This document shows positions 9,100-17,943 of a DNA stretch of 64,000 nucleotides, in pieces; the stretch's first letter is position 1, and each line of letters starts with the position of its first letter. The stretch covers positions 1 to 64,000 of the forward strand of contig CASFYT010000004.1 of assembly GCA_949299015.1 (NCBI GenBank), in the 5' to 3' direction. Position numbers and translations under genes: made by a program. Under the pieces are notes generated by a model. That model saw only the letters and a program-made list of their open reading frames with translations. It did not search any database and was not told the origin of the DNA. Origin of the DNA: an uncultured Bacillota bacterium. Lineage in GTDB: Bacteria > Bacillota_I > Bacilli_A > RFN20 > CAG-288.

Positions 9100-10050
9100 A
9101 TGAATCCTGAGGAAAAGATCGGCGAACATCCGGACATCCCAGCGGCCGTGCTTCCGCCTCGCCAAAGGCTGGAGAGGAGGAGAAGGATCATCCTTTTGCA
9201 GCGTGTCCTGGCGTCCTTTCTGTTTCTCGTCCTCCTGCTTCTGGGTGTGCTTTATTTTTCGCTCGACACCTTCTCGACGCCGCGGGGCGTCCGCGTCGAA
9301 GGGAACTCCCTCCTCTCGCGGAACCTCGCCCTTGAACTGGCCGGCCTTCGGCAGCGGCGTTCCCTTCTGTTTCTCGACTCGAAGAATGCCGAGGAACAGG
9401 TTCTTGCCAATGGTTCGGGCGTCGTTTCGGGCGTCTCCTTGTCGGGCTCTCTCTTCGGATATACCATGGAAGTGGAGGAAGTCGTTCCCGTCTTCCGCGC
9501 CGAGGACGGACTTCGTTTCAGCGACGGCTCGACGCTTCCCGAATACCAGCGTCACCTGGAGGAAGCCCTTTCGGCTGTCGGCTCTTCCTCTTCGGCGAGG
9601 GATGAAATCCTCGGGGCTATCGTTTCCCACTACGATGATTTCCTGACGCCCCATGGTCCGGCTTCGATGGCCGGCGACTGGGGAGGCCTGCTTTCCGATG
9701 CCGATGCCTATGGTTCGTACTTCCGCCTGGACTTTTCGTTCCTGGCGGGGCAGGAATGCCTCGTGCCGACCGGCATCGAATTTCCGCAGGCGACCCCCCT
9801 TTCCTTCGGAGAAAGTGCCAATATCCTGCTTTCCGACCCGACGACGGAAGGATCGTATCTCATCAAGGACGTGCCCCTTTCCTCGCTTTCCGACCTTCTC
9901 TCGGCATCCTCGCTCCCTTCCCTTCGCTCGCAGATGGAGAAGGAGGTCGATGCCGGAATGGCCACCCTGGAGACGTTTGCCTTCGCCGACGCCCCTTCGG
10001 AGGCCTACTCCTGCTACATCTTCGCCCTCCAGGGAGGAACGCTGGGCTGA
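9100..10050 (+). CDS. divIB: Cell-division protein DivIB/FtsQ-like
   Basis: DivIB/FtsQ is a bitopic division protein that scaffolds the septal complex with FtsL and DivIC. The 316 residues show a cytoplasmic basic tail (LERRRR), one TM helix (about 34-54) and then a POTRA-like start: VRVEGNSLLSRNLALEL, a typical FtsQ beta-strand and helix. The C-terminal part is poorly conserved, so the call rests on topology, the POTRA signature and position immediately before ftsA and ftsZ. AAAAGGG precedes the ATG. A TAGAAT eight bases upstream could be a -10 box but has no partner. Confidence 0.8.
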   Translation: MNPEEKIGEHPDIPAAVLPPRQRLERRRRIILLQRVLASFLFLVLLLLGVLYFSLDTFSTPRGVRVEGNSLLSRNLALELAGLRQRRSLLFLDSKNAEEQVLANGSGVVSGVSLSGSLFGYTMEVEEVVPVFRAEDGLRFSDGSTLPEYQRHLEEALSAVGSSSSARDEILGAIVSHYDDFLTPHGPASMAGDWGGLLSDADAYGSYFRLDFSFLAGQECLVPTGIEFPQATPLSFGESANILLSDPTTEGSYLIKDVPLSSLSDLLSASSLPSLRSQMEKEVDAGMATLETFAFADAPSEAYSCYIFALQGGTLG

Positions 10051-10074
10051 GGCAGGATCGGAAGGAGAACAACG

Positions 10075-11253
10075 ATGAAAAACAAGTTTTTAGTCATTGA
10101 GGCGACGAAGAAGGACGTGCGCCTTCTCTACGGCTCCCTTCGCCAGGGCGAAGTCGAGATCCTCTTCTCGGACCAATCCGGTCCCTTTTCCGCTTCCGAC
10201 GGCCTCTTTCCGCTGGAGGCGGCGACGAAGGCCTTGTCTTCGTCCCTCGACAGACTTCTGAAGGCCGGTCTTGTCGACAACCTCGCCCTGACGCCGACGA
10301 TCGCCGTCCTTCCTTCCGACGGCCTCGCCATCAAGGAGGGGTCGGCGCGCAGCTATTCGACGGATACCGGTGGATTTCTGCGCCGCCTCGACTATCGCAA
10401 CTGCCTCTACCTCATCCAACGCCAGGGGCAGGAGGAAGGCTACGTCTCCCTCTGCTGCTATCCCTATCTCTTCGCCTGCGGGGACGAGGAGTGCGAGCAG
10501 TTTCCGCTCCAGCAGAAGTCCGACCTCCTTACGGTCCATGCCGACCACTATCTGCTTCCCGATGCGGTCTTCGAACGCTACCGGAGACTGTTCCTGGCGG
10601 TCGGAATCAAGCCCTATCTCCTCTATTTCGAGAACTTGGCGGCCTGCCACTACCTTCCGGTGAGCCAGAAGCGGCGCGAGTTCTTCCTCCTGAATCTCAC
10701 GGAGGAGGCGAGCGTCCTCTCCCTCGTCAAGGACAATCGTCTTTTGGCCAACCGATATCTCGGTCGGGGTCTTGACGTCACCTACCGGGCCGCCGCGGAA
10801 CGCTTTTCCCTGACGCTGTCCGAAGCAAGGGATTCCGTCCGGCTCTTCGGCTTCGACGGACCGGAGGAAGATATCCCCTATCCCGTCGCGAAGATTCCCA
10901 GCACGAGGGACTTCCGGCGCACGACCCAGGAGGAATACGACAAGGTCCTGACGGAGATCGGCCGAGAGATCGACTCGCTGGACGAGGGGCACCTCAATCC
11001 CGTCGTCGTCTTCGGAAACGCCCTGGAGGTTCCGGGCGGAGAAGGACTGCTCTCGACGCGGATCCCCCGCCTGCACTCGATGATTCGCACTCCGATCGTC
11101 GGGGCGCATCGGCAGGATTTCATCCCTTGCCTGGGTGCGCTGAAGATGGCCTACGAGAACTTCCAGGCTCCGTTCGAGGAGGTCCGCAAGTCCCTCGAGA
11201 ACGATCTGATGCGAGATTCCGCCTTCGGGCGCAACGAAAGGAGAAACGGCTAA
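10075..11253 (+). CDS. ftsA: FtsA-like protein, degenerate actin fold
   Basis: FtsA tethers FtsZ to the membrane. This 392-residue protein lies between divIB and ftsZ and has the size and spacing of FtsA, but the actin-family nucleotide signatures are gone. Phosphate-1, normally IDIGTS, reads VIEATKKDVRLL near residue 7. Phosphate-2, normally GGGTTD, reads NLTEEASVLSLV near 208. The adenosine motif, normally GGGA and LPG, reads VVVFGNALEVPGGEG near 313. No clear C-terminal amphipathic helix is visible. AAGGAG precedes the ATG. The identity is inferred mainly from position and residual pattern. Confidence 0.65.
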   Translation: MKNKFLVIEATKKDVRLLYGSLRQGEVEILFSDQSGPFSASDGLFPLEAATKALSSSLDRLLKAGLVDNLALTPTIAVLPSDGLAIKEGSARSYSTDTGGFLRRLDYRNCLYLIQRQGQEEGYVSLCCYPYLFACGDEECEQFPLQQKSDLLTVHADHYLLPDAVFERYRRLFLAVGIKPYLLYFENLAACHYLPVSQKRREFFLLNLTEEASVLSLVKDNRLLANRYLGRGLDVTYRAAAERFSLTLSEARDSVRLFGFDGPEEDIPYPVAKIPSTRDFRRTTQEEYDKVLTEIGREIDSLDEGHLNPVVVFGNALEVPGGEGLLSTRIPRLHSMIRTPIVGAHRQDFIPCLGALKMAYENFQAPFEEVRKSLENDLMRDSAFGRNERRNG

Positions 11254-11255
11254 AC

Positions 11256-12452
11256 ATGGAAACCAGAGAACTTCGGCCGATGGTCGACGAAGAAGAGCTC
11301 AAGACCAATGCCAAGATCAAGGTCATCGGCATCGGCGGCGGCGGATCCAACGCCGTCAATCAGATGATTCACGACAAGGAGGGGCAGGTCGAATACTGGG
11401 TCTTCAATACCGACAACCAGGCCCTGTCCAACTCCCCCTGCGTCAATCGCCTCGTCCTGGGACGGAACGTCACCAAGGGCCTCGGGGCGGGTGGAAACCC
11501 GGAGATGGGACGCAAGGCGGCCGAGGATTCCTACGAGGACATCAGCCTGATCGTCCAGGGGGCCGACATGGTCTTCATCGCCGTCGGCGAAGGTGGCGGA
11601 ACCGGAACCGGAGCCGCTCCGGTCGTCGCGCGTGCGGCCCGCGAGGCGGGAGCCTTGGTCCTGGCTATCGTCACGCGTCCCTTCAACTTCGAGGGCAAGG
11701 CGCGCAAGGTCAACGCCACCGAGGGCATGAACGAGCTCGTCAAGGAAGTCGACGCCCTCATCGTCGTCTCCAACGACCGCCTCATGTTCAACAAGGGCGG
11801 CCTTCCCGTCACCGATGCCTTTGCCGTCAGCGACCAGACCTTGGTCGACGCGGTCAACACGGTCACGGACCTGATCCTCGTCCACGGCATCATCAACCTC
11901 GACTTTGCCGACGTCAAGGCGACGCTGAAGGACAAGGGAATCTCCCTCATCGGAATCGGTTCGGGCAAGGGGGAGAGGAAGGCCATCGACGCGGCGACCA
12001 ATGCCATCACCTCCCCTCTCCTGGAGGCTTCGATCCACGGAAGCCGGTCGATGCTGATCAACCTGACGGTTTCGGCCGATACGAAGCTCGAGGACGTCCA
12101 GTACGCGATCGACTACATCACGGAAGCGGCCTCGGGCGGTAACGAGAGCAACGTCAACATCATCTTCGGCGTCCAGCTCAGCCAGGACTTCCAGGACGAG
12201 ATGCGCGTCGCGATCATCGCGACGGACTTCGAGAAGGAAATCGACTTCTCCTCGGCACCGGCCTTGACCCGCACGAAGCGCAGCGCATCCGATGCGCCGG
12301 CTCCGAGTCCGGACCTGCCGCCGAAGGGCAAGAGCGAGACGGAGAAGGAGATGGAGGAGCGCGAGGAGGACACCGTCCTTCCGAGCTACTTCCAAAGCCT
12401 GCTTTCCAGGAAGGAAAAGGGGGACGAAGGAGGGGCCAATGGAAATCGCTGA
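11256..12452 (+). CDS. ftsZ: Cell-division tubulin homologue FtsZ
   Basis: FtsZ is the GTP-dependent ring-forming protein of cytokinesis. The 398-residue protein has [14 protein letters not shown] at the N-terminus, the tubulin signature [10 protein letters not shown], the T7 synergy loop NLDFADV and a C-terminal linker rich in Glu and Lys. The tail [14 protein letters not shown] replaces the usual conserved peptide, consistent with a changed FtsA partner. The ATG at 11256 is 2 bp after ftsA and is preceded by AAAGGAGAAA. The 3' end overlaps pheS by 14 bp. Confidence 0.97.
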   Translation: METRELRPMVDEEELKTNAKIKVIGIGGGGSNAVNQMIHDKEGQVEYWVFNTDNQALSNSPCVNRLVLGRNVTKGLGAGGNPEMGRKAAEDSYEDISLIVQGADMVFIAVGEGGGTGTGAAPVVARAAREAGALVLAIVTRPFNFEGKARKVNATEGMNELVKEVDALIVVSNDRLMFNKGGLPVTDAFAVSDQTLVDAVNTVTDLILVHGIINLDFADVKATLKDKGISLIGIGSGKGERKAIDAATNAITSPLLEASIHGSRSMLINLTVSADTKLEDVQYAIDYITEAASGGNESNVNIIFGVQLSQDFQDEMRVAIIATDFEKEIDFSSAPALTRTKRSASDAPAPSPDLPPKGKSETEKEMEEREEDTVLPSYFQSLLSRKEKGDEGGANGNR

Positions 12453-13482
12453 GATCAAGGCCGTCATCGAACAGGAAAAGGAGGCCGCTCGGGCGGAAGC
12501 CGACGGCGTTCGCGACCGAACGGCCCTCCAACTCTTCAAGAGCGTCCGGATGGGAAAGAAGAGCGTTCTTTCCTCGCTCTATCCGCAGCTGAAGTCCGTA
12601 CCCGAGGAGCGGAAGAAGGAATTCGGCCGCGAGATCTCGGGTCTGAAGGAATATCTCGAGAACCTTTTTCAGGAGGCTTTCCAACGGATCCACGAGCAGG
12701 AGCTGCGGAGGAAGATGGAGGAGAAGAAGGTCGACATCACCCTTCCGGGGTACGGCATCGAGCTTGGCTCCCTGCATCCCTATCAGGCCGTCGTCCGCGA
12801 GGTGACCGACTTCTTCCTCGGCCTCGGCTTCGAAGTCGCCGACGGACCGGAAGTCGAGACGGACGAGAACAACTTCGAGCGCATGAACATCCCGAAGGAC
12901 CACCCGGCCCGCGACATGCAGGACTCCTTCCAGATCGCGGAGGGAATCGTGCTTCGCAGCCACACCTCTTCGGTTCAATCCCGCGTCATGAAGGAAAATT
13001 GTCCCCACCCGGTCAAGGTCATCTGCCCGGGAAAGGTCTACCGCAGGGACAACGATGCGACGCATTCCCATCAGTTCGGCCAGATCGAGGGTCTTGTCCT
13101 TTCTCCCGACGCGACCTTTGCCAACCTGCTCTCCCTCCTCACGAAGCTCCTCCGCCATCTCTTCGGAGAGAAGCGGGAGGTCCGTTTCCGTCCTTCCTAC
13201 TTCCCCTTCACCGAGCCTTCGATCGAGGCGGACATCTCCTGCTTCGAATGCGGCGGGAAGGGTTGTGCCTTCTGCAAGCAGACCGGATGGATCGAGATCC
13301 TTGGCGCCGGAATGGTGCATCCCAACGTCCTGCGGATCAACGGATACGACGACAAGGTCATGCAGGGCTTTGCCTTTGGTCTGGGCATCGACCGCGTGGC
13401 GATGCTCAAATACGGCATTGACGACATCAAGAAGCTGTACGAGGACGACGTCGACTTCCTCGCCCAGTTCAGAAAGGAGTAG
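12439..13482 (+). CDS. pheS: Phenylalanyl-tRNA synthetase alpha subunit
   Basis: PheS is the catalytic subunit of the heterotetrameric phenylalanyl-tRNA synthetase. The 347-residue protein has an N-terminal coiled-coil arm (about 1-95), then the class II core: motif 1 near GYGIELGSLHP, motif 2 GKVYRRDNDATHSHQFGQIEG, and motif 3 GFAFGLGIDRVAML. ATG 12439 lies inside the end of ftsZ, preceded by GAAGGAGGGG. pheT follows after 3 bp. Coupling of pheST to ftsZ is an unusual but compact arrangement. Confidence 0.97.
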   Translation: MEIAEIKAVIEQEKEAARAEADGVRDRTALQLFKSVRMGKKSVLSSLYPQLKSVPEERKKEFGREISGLKEYLENLFQEAFQRIHEQELRRKMEEKKVDITLPGYGIELGSLHPYQAVVREVTDFFLGLGFEVADGPEVETDENNFERMNIPKDHPARDMQDSFQIAEGIVLRSHTSSVQSRVMKENCPHPVKVICPGKVYRRDNDATHSHQFGQIEGLVLSPDATFANLLSLLTKLLRHLFGEKREVRFRPSYFPFTEPSIEADISCFECGGKGCAFCKQTGWIEILGAGMVHPNVLRINGYDDKVMQGFAFGLGIDRVAMLKYGIDDIKKLYEDDVDFLAQFRKE

Positions 13483-13485
13483 GAC

Positions 13486-15843
13486 ATGCTTTTCTCCTAT
13501 CGTTTGCTCTCCGAATACGTCGACCTGGACGGTCTTTCCCCGAAGGACGTCGCGAGCCGTCTGACCTTCTCCGGGTTTGAGGTGGAGTCCCTTCGCCCCG
13601 TGGCGGAGGCGTCCTCCCTCGTCATCGGCCAGATCATCGAGGAGCGTCCCCATCCCGACAGCGACCACCTTCATCTCCTGAAGGTCGACTGCGGTCCGGA
13701 GGGAATCCTCGACATCGTCTGCGGCGCCCCCAATGCGCGCAAGGGCCTCAAGGTCATCGTCGCCCTCCCCGGGTGCGACCTTCCCGCCATCGGCGAGACG
13801 ATCCGCGTCGGCACGATCCGCGGAATCCCTTCGCATGGAATGTGCTGCTCTCTTGCCGAGCTGGGCGTTGACCGCGAGCGGCTTGACGAACGTCAGCTCT
13901 CCGGAATCGAGGAGCTCCCGGCGGACGCGCCTGTCGGCGAACGCCAGGTCCTTTCCTATCTCGGCCTGGACGACTGGATCCTGGACGTCAACGTCCTTCC
14001 CAACCGTCCCGACTGCCTGTCGGTCTTCGGCTTGGCCCGGGAACTCTCCTCGCTCTTCGAGCGACGGACCCGATCAATCCCGCTTCCCCTTTCCCTTCCG
14101 AAGTCGGACGTGGAAGTCCGCTCCGAAACTTCCGCCTGCCCCCGCTTCGACGTCCTGAGCCTGACGGACCTCGTCCCCCTGGAGGAGACGCCCGTTTCCG
14201 TCCGCCGGGCCCTCGAAGCCAGCGGCATCCGTCCGCTGAATCCGATCGTCGACCTGGGAAACTATGCGATGCTTTTGACAGGACAGCCGGTCAACCTCTA
14301 CGACGCGCGCCAAGTTCCGAACCGGAGATATCTGGTCCGTGAGGATATGGCGATGACCTTCCCCCTTTTCGATGGGCGGAAGGTCGACCTCGTTGCTGGG
14401 GACCTCGTCGTGACCGACGGCGAACGTCCGCTTTGCCTGGCCGGCATCGCGGCCGGCGCGCTGGGCATGGTCACGGGCGAGACGAAGGCCGTCGACATCG
14501 AGATGGCCTGCTTCTATCACAAGAACATCCGCCACACGTCCGCACGCCTGGGCCTCTCCTCCTTCTCCTCTCAGCTCTTCTGCAAGGAGCGCAATCCCTT
14601 CCTGATTCCCGAATGCGCGGCGACGATCCTCGCCCTGCTCCCTCTCTTCTTCCGATCGTGGAAGGTCGTCGGCCTTTCCAGCTTCTCCTCTCTTGAGGAG
14701 TCGGACCGTTCCTTCCCCTTCTCCCTCGAGCGCCTGAACCACCGTCTCGGCAGCGACTTCACGATGGAGGAGGTCGACCGGGTCCTTCGAAACATCCGCG
14801 TCCGTCGCGAAGGCGATCGTCTCTTCCCTCCCGTCGACCGCGTCGATCTGACCGAACAGTGCGACATTGATGAGGAGGTCTTCCGCTACTATCCTGCCGA
14901 CCGCATCGTCCCCAGCCTTGAGCACTTCCCGGTCTCGACGGGCGGACTCCATCCTTCCCAGAAGGCCGTCCGCCGCCTGGAGGACCTTCTGCGCGATCGG
15001 GGCTACCTCCAGTCCATCACCTATACCCTGGTCGACGAGGAAACCGACCGCTCGATTCGAGTCTTCTCGGATGGCGAATCCTTCCGCGTCCAGAATCCGA
15101 TGACGCGGGACCACGAGATCGTCCGCTCGGACCTCCTGCCTTCCCTCCTGATGGCGGTCAACCGCAACCGGGCAAAGCAGAAGAACGACGTTCGGCTCTT
15201 CGAGATCTCGCCTCTGGATACGCCCAAGGGCGAATGCCTCTACCTCGGCCTGGCGGAGGCCGGGTCGACCTACCATCAGGATCGTTCCGGGCCCCTTCCG
15301 TGCTCGTACCTCTCGATGAAGGGAACCGTCACCCAGGTCCTTTCGGCGCTGGGCCTGGGCGAAGGCCGCTACCAGCTCGTTCCCTCGACCAATCCTGCCT
15401 TCAATCCCCTGGCGAGCGCGGACGTCTTCGTCGGACGAAGGAAGGTCGGGACCTTCGGCTTCCTTTCTCCGGAACTCGACAAGGACGAATGCGTCCTTTG
15501 CGAGCTCGACCTCGGCGCGCTCTTCACCCTTTCCTCCGGGCGCACGAAGGCCAAGGACTATCCTTCCTTCGCCCCGGTTCGCCGCGACCTCTCCCTGCGA
15601 TGGGAGGAGGGAGTTTCCTTCGCGGACATCCGCCGCGTCCTTCTCCGCCTGCCGGACAGCCACATCAGCGACGTCCATCTCTTCGACCTCTTCGTCGACA
15701 AGGACGGAAGCCGCTATCTAGGCCTTTCCCTCTCGCTCTCGTCCGACCGGAAGGCGCTGACCGAGAAGGAGATCGCCGCGGACCTTGAGAAGGCCACGGG
15801 AGCGCTCCGCGACAAGCTCGGCCTGACTTTGAGGGGAGCCTGA
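13486..15843 (+). CDS. pheT: Phenylalanyl-tRNA synthetase beta subunit
   Basis: PheT partners PheS, recognises tRNA and carries the editing site. The 785-residue protein has the N-terminal tRNA-binding EMAP-like OB fold (VIGQIIEERPHPDSDHL, about 47-64), the B3/B4 editing domain (about 205-380), the B5 domain, the catalytic-like domain (about 480-680) and a C-terminal ferredoxin-fold anticodon-binding domain (PVRRDLSLRWEEGVSF). The length is close to that of Bacillus PheT. It begins 3 bp after pheS with AAAGGAG in front of the ATG, and thyX begins 1 bp after its stop. Confidence 0.96.
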   Translation: MLFSYRLLSEYVDLDGLSPKDVASRLTFSGFEVESLRPVAEASSLVIGQIIEERPHPDSDHLHLLKVDCGPEGILDIVCGAPNARKGLKVIVALPGCDLPAIGETIRVGTIRGIPSHGMCCSLAELGVDRERLDERQLSGIEELPADAPVGERQVLSYLGLDDWILDVNVLPNRPDCLSVFGLARELSSLFERRTRSIPLPLSLPKSDVEVRSETSACPRFDVLSLTDLVPLEETPVSVRRALEASGIRPLNPIVDLGNYAMLLTGQPVNLYDARQVPNRRYLVREDMAMTFPLFDGRKVDLVAGDLVVTDGERPLCLAGIAAGALGMVTGETKAVDIEMACFYHKNIRHTSARLGLSSFSSQLFCKERNPFLIPECAATILALLPLFFRSWKVVGLSSFSSLEESDRSFPFSLERLNHRLGSDFTMEEVDRVLRNIRVRREGDRLFPPVDRVDLTEQCDIDEEVFRYYPADRIVPSLEHFPVSTGGLHPSQKAVRRLEDLLRDRGYLQSITYTLVDEETDRSIRVFSDGESFRVQNPMTRDHEIVRSDLLPSLLMAVNRNRAKQKNDVRLFEISPLDTPKGECLYLGLAEAGSTYHQDRSGPLPCSYLSMKGTVTQVLSALGLGEGRYQLVPSTNPAFNPLASADVFVGRRKVGTFGFLSPELDKDECVLCELDLGALFTLSSGRTKAKDYPSFAPVRRDLSLRWEEGVSFADIRRVLLRLPDSHISDVHLFDLFVDKDGSRYLGLSLSLSSDRKALTEKEIAADLEKATGALRDKLGLTLRGA

Positions 15844-15844
15844 C

Positions 15845-16735
15845 ATGAACGCCTCCTTCCGCCTCGTCGAGGATTCCTTCGAATTCTATCCGGCCCGTGA
15901 CTTCTTCGACCACGTCGCCCTCTGCGCCCACAACTGCTACCAGGTCTCGGCGAAGGACCACGCCAGCAACGTTCTCTTCGTCGGCCGCCTGATCGCCAAC
16001 GGCCATTTGGCGATGATCGAGCACGCTCGCTTTCTCTTCCGTCTTGAGGAGGAGGCGTGGAAGCGTCTCTTTGCCCTGCAGAATCCCTATGTCCTGCTCC
16101 GGCAGGACAAAGGTCGCTTTTACGCGTCCCTGAGCCTGCGCCCGATTTTGGAGGCGAAGGATGAGTCGCGTCGGGCTTTCCTTCCCCTCATCGCCGCCCT
16201 TCCTCCGGAAATCCGCTCCCTCTTCGGCGTGGAAGTCGATTCTCCGGGTGCCGTCCTCGTTCCTCCGGAGTCGGAAGGCCTGGAGCGCTCGAACCTCGAG
16301 TCTTTCGTCTTCTGGACCTATCTTCTGATCACCGACCGCGGGGTCAGCCATGAGCTGGTCCGCCATCGTCCGTGTTCCTTCGCCCAGGAGTCGACGCGCT
16401 ACTGCAACTATTCGAAGGAGAAGTTCGATTCCTGTCTGACCTTCCTGCGCCCCTTGGGCTACGAGAACAACAAGGCGACCTACGACGCCTACTTCCAGGA
16501 AGTCTCCCGCACCTACTTCCGGCTTCTTTCTGCCGGTCTGACGCCGCAAGAGGCGCGAAGCGTCCTCCCCAACGCGCTGAAGACGAGCATCATCGTGACG
16601 GCCTCCCTCTCCGAATGGGACCACATCTTCGCGCTTCGGTGCTCTCCTCATGCCCATCCGGACATCCGCCGACTGATGGAGAAGGTCCGGAAGGATCAGG
16701 AGGAGCGGAAGGAGGCCCTCTTCCATGGCGCGTAG
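15845..16735 (+). CDS. thyX: Flavin-dependent thymidylate synthase ThyX
   Basis: ThyX makes dTMP from dUMP with methylene-tetrahydrofolate, FAD and NADPH. The signature RHRPCSFAQES at residues 173-183 matches the family motif RHR, seven residues, Ser. The protein is 296 aa, somewhat longer than the common 220-250, with an insertion at about 105-150. It starts 1 bp after pheT, so it belongs to the ftsZ-pheST transcription unit, and the next gene overlaps its end. No thyA is seen in the window. Confidence 0.93.
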   Translation: MNASFRLVEDSFEFYPARDFFDHVALCAHNCYQVSAKDHASNVLFVGRLIANGHLAMIEHARFLFRLEEEAWKRLFALQNPYVLLRQDKGRFYASLSLRPILEAKDESRRAFLPLIAALPPEIRSLFGVEVDSPGAVLVPPESEGLERSNLESFVFWTYLLITDRGVSHELVRHRPCSFAQESTRYCNYSKEKFDSCLTFLRPLGYENNKATYDAYFQEVSRTYFRLLSAGLTPQEARSVLPNALKTSIIVTASLSEWDHIFALRCSPHAHPDIRRLMEKVRKDQEERKEALFHGA

Positions 16736-17333
16736 ATATCGGCGCCTGAGACGGCCTTGCCGTCCGTGCGTCGCCCCCTACTACGTCAGCCCCTCGCTCC
16801 TGCTGTCTTCCCCGGATCGGGCGGAGTCGTTCGACCTGTCCCTGGGCGAAGGCGTCCTTCCCCTTCTTCCCAATCTCTTCCTTCGGGAGGACGTCCGTGC
16901 GACCGTCCAGCTTCTGGGAGCGGAAGGAAACCTCCTCTCGCTCTCCCTGTCCTCAGACGTCGACTTCTTCTCCCTTCGGCACCGGCGTTTTTCGCGTTTC
17001 CGCGCCCAGATTCGGACCTTCCTTCCCATCGACCTCGACGAGGGGACGATCGGTGGCCTTCCCCTTCCGAAGGAAGGCATCGACCTCGCCTCCGTCACCG
17101 TCGCCCTTCTCTCCTATTACGAACCGCTGGGGAGATCCTTCTGTCCGCTTCGGGAGACCGGGACGGCGGAGCTGGGACTCGTCCAAGGGGAGGACTACCG
17201 GAGGCTGAAGGAGCGCGTGGACGTTCTCTCCGCCAACGTCTTGCCCGAAGCGGCACGACGAAAGGGCCCCCTCTCCTCGGCCTCTTCCCTGGAAAGGAAG
17301 AAGAAAGGCCGCGATCCCAAGAAGAAGGGCTGA
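16725..17333 (+). CDS. Uncharacterised protein, possible divergent YlbN/YceD (DUF177)
   Basis: This 202-residue protein overlaps the end of thyX by 11 bp. Residues about 100-155 (LPIDLDEG, then IDLASVTVALLSYYEPLGRSFCPL) loosely follow the DUF177 pattern of an IDL segment, a helix and a P..PLC motif. YlbN/YceD usually precedes rpmF and, in Bacillus, lies upstream of mraZ as here. However, the usual cysteines are not all present and no rpmF follows. The C-terminus is strongly basic (KKKGRDPKKKG), suggesting RNA or ribosome contact. The family call is tentative. Confidence 0.45.
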   Translation: MARRYRRLRRPCRPCVAPYYVSPSLLLSSPDRAESFDLSLGEGVLPLLPNLFLREDVRATVQLLGAEGNLLSLSLSSDVDFFSLRHRRFSRFRAQIRTFLPIDLDEGTIGGLPLPKEGIDLASVTVALLSYYEPLGRSFCPLRETGTAELGLVQGEDYRRLKERVDVLSANVLPEAARRKGPLSSASSLERKKKGRDPKKKG

Positions 17334-17422
17334 TTCTCCCACTTTTCTCCCTTCTTCTTTTTTTATGGAAATGGCGTGATTTTTGAAGAAAAGGCCGCCT
17401 GATTTGCTTCCTTTGCCGTCTC

Positions 17423-17449
17423 GTCCAGGAGAATGTTCCTGGACTTTTT
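17423..17449 (+). terminator. Intrinsic terminator before mraZ
   Basis: GTCCAGGA (17423-17430) pairs with TCCTGGAC (17437-17444), with a six-base loop and a run of T. It ends the ftsZ-pheST-thyX transcription unit just before the mraZ promoter. The stretch from 17334 to 17422 is T-rich and shows no gene. Confidence 0.85.
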
Positions 17450-17458
17450 CATTTCGGG

Positions 17459-17508
17459 TTGTCATGCGTGGATGAAATGTGTATAATTGTGGAAGGAAGT
17501 GGAAGAAA
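17459..17508 (+). promoter_or_regulatory. mraZ promoter with candidate MraZ boxes
   Basis: TTGTCA (17459-17464), 17 bp, TATAAT (17482-17487) form a near-consensus promoter. Three direct GTGGA repeats lie at 17468, 17489 and 17499, on the same face of the helix at 21- and 10-bp offsets. MraZ proteins bind short G-rich direct repeats with about 10-bp period upstream of their own gene, so autoregulation is likely. The last repeat also provides the ribosome-binding purines. Confidence 0.7.
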
Positions 17509-17943
17509 ATGTTCCTAGGACAGAAAGAACAGACCATCGACGAGAAGAATCGGTTGGTCCTGCCGTCTCTCTACCGAAACGACTTTCCGGGCGATACGCT
17601 CTACGTCACCTTGGGAATGGATTCGTGCCTCGAGCTCTTTCCCGAAGACGTCTACGCCCGCAAGGCGGAGCAGTATTCTTCGATGAACGACTTCGATCCG
17701 GCCCAGCGCCGGGTCAAGCGTGCCTTCCTCAGCAACACCTTCGCGCTCAGCATCGACAGCCATGCGCGCATCCTCCTTCCTCGTCCTTTGACCGAACGCC
17801 TGAAGATCGGGCGGAAGGTCACCCTTGTCGGCATCATGGACCACCTGGAGCTCTGGGACAAGGAAGCCTACGAGAAGGTCTCACAGGACGAATGGCAGAA
17901 CTTCGCCTCCTACGCACAGGAAGTCTACGGGACGAAGCCATGA
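17509..17943 (+). CDS. mraZ: Transcriptional regulator MraZ
   Basis: MraZ is an AbrB-like DNA-binding ring protein that controls its own division-gene operon. The 144-residue protein has the two tandem SpoVT/AbrB-like repeats: IDEKNRLVLPSLYR at about 10-23 and SIDSHARILLPRPLTE at about 83-98. The ATG at 17509 is used because GTGGAAG lies 3 nt upstream and the protein begins with the usual MFLG. It overlaps rsmH by four bases (ATGA). Confidence 0.96.
   Translation: MFLGQKEQTIDEKNRLVLPSLYRNDFPGDTLYVTLGMDSCLELFPEDVYARKAEQYSSMNDFDPAQRRVKRAFLSNTFALSIDSHARILLPRPLTERLKIGRKVTLVGIMDHLELWDKEAYEKVSQDEWQNFASYAQEVYGTKP

Noticed and set aside
14074-15678. Long minus-strand frame opposite pheT
   Set aside because: It is an antisense shadow caused by high G+C and codon bias. 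pheT on the plus strand has all family motifs.
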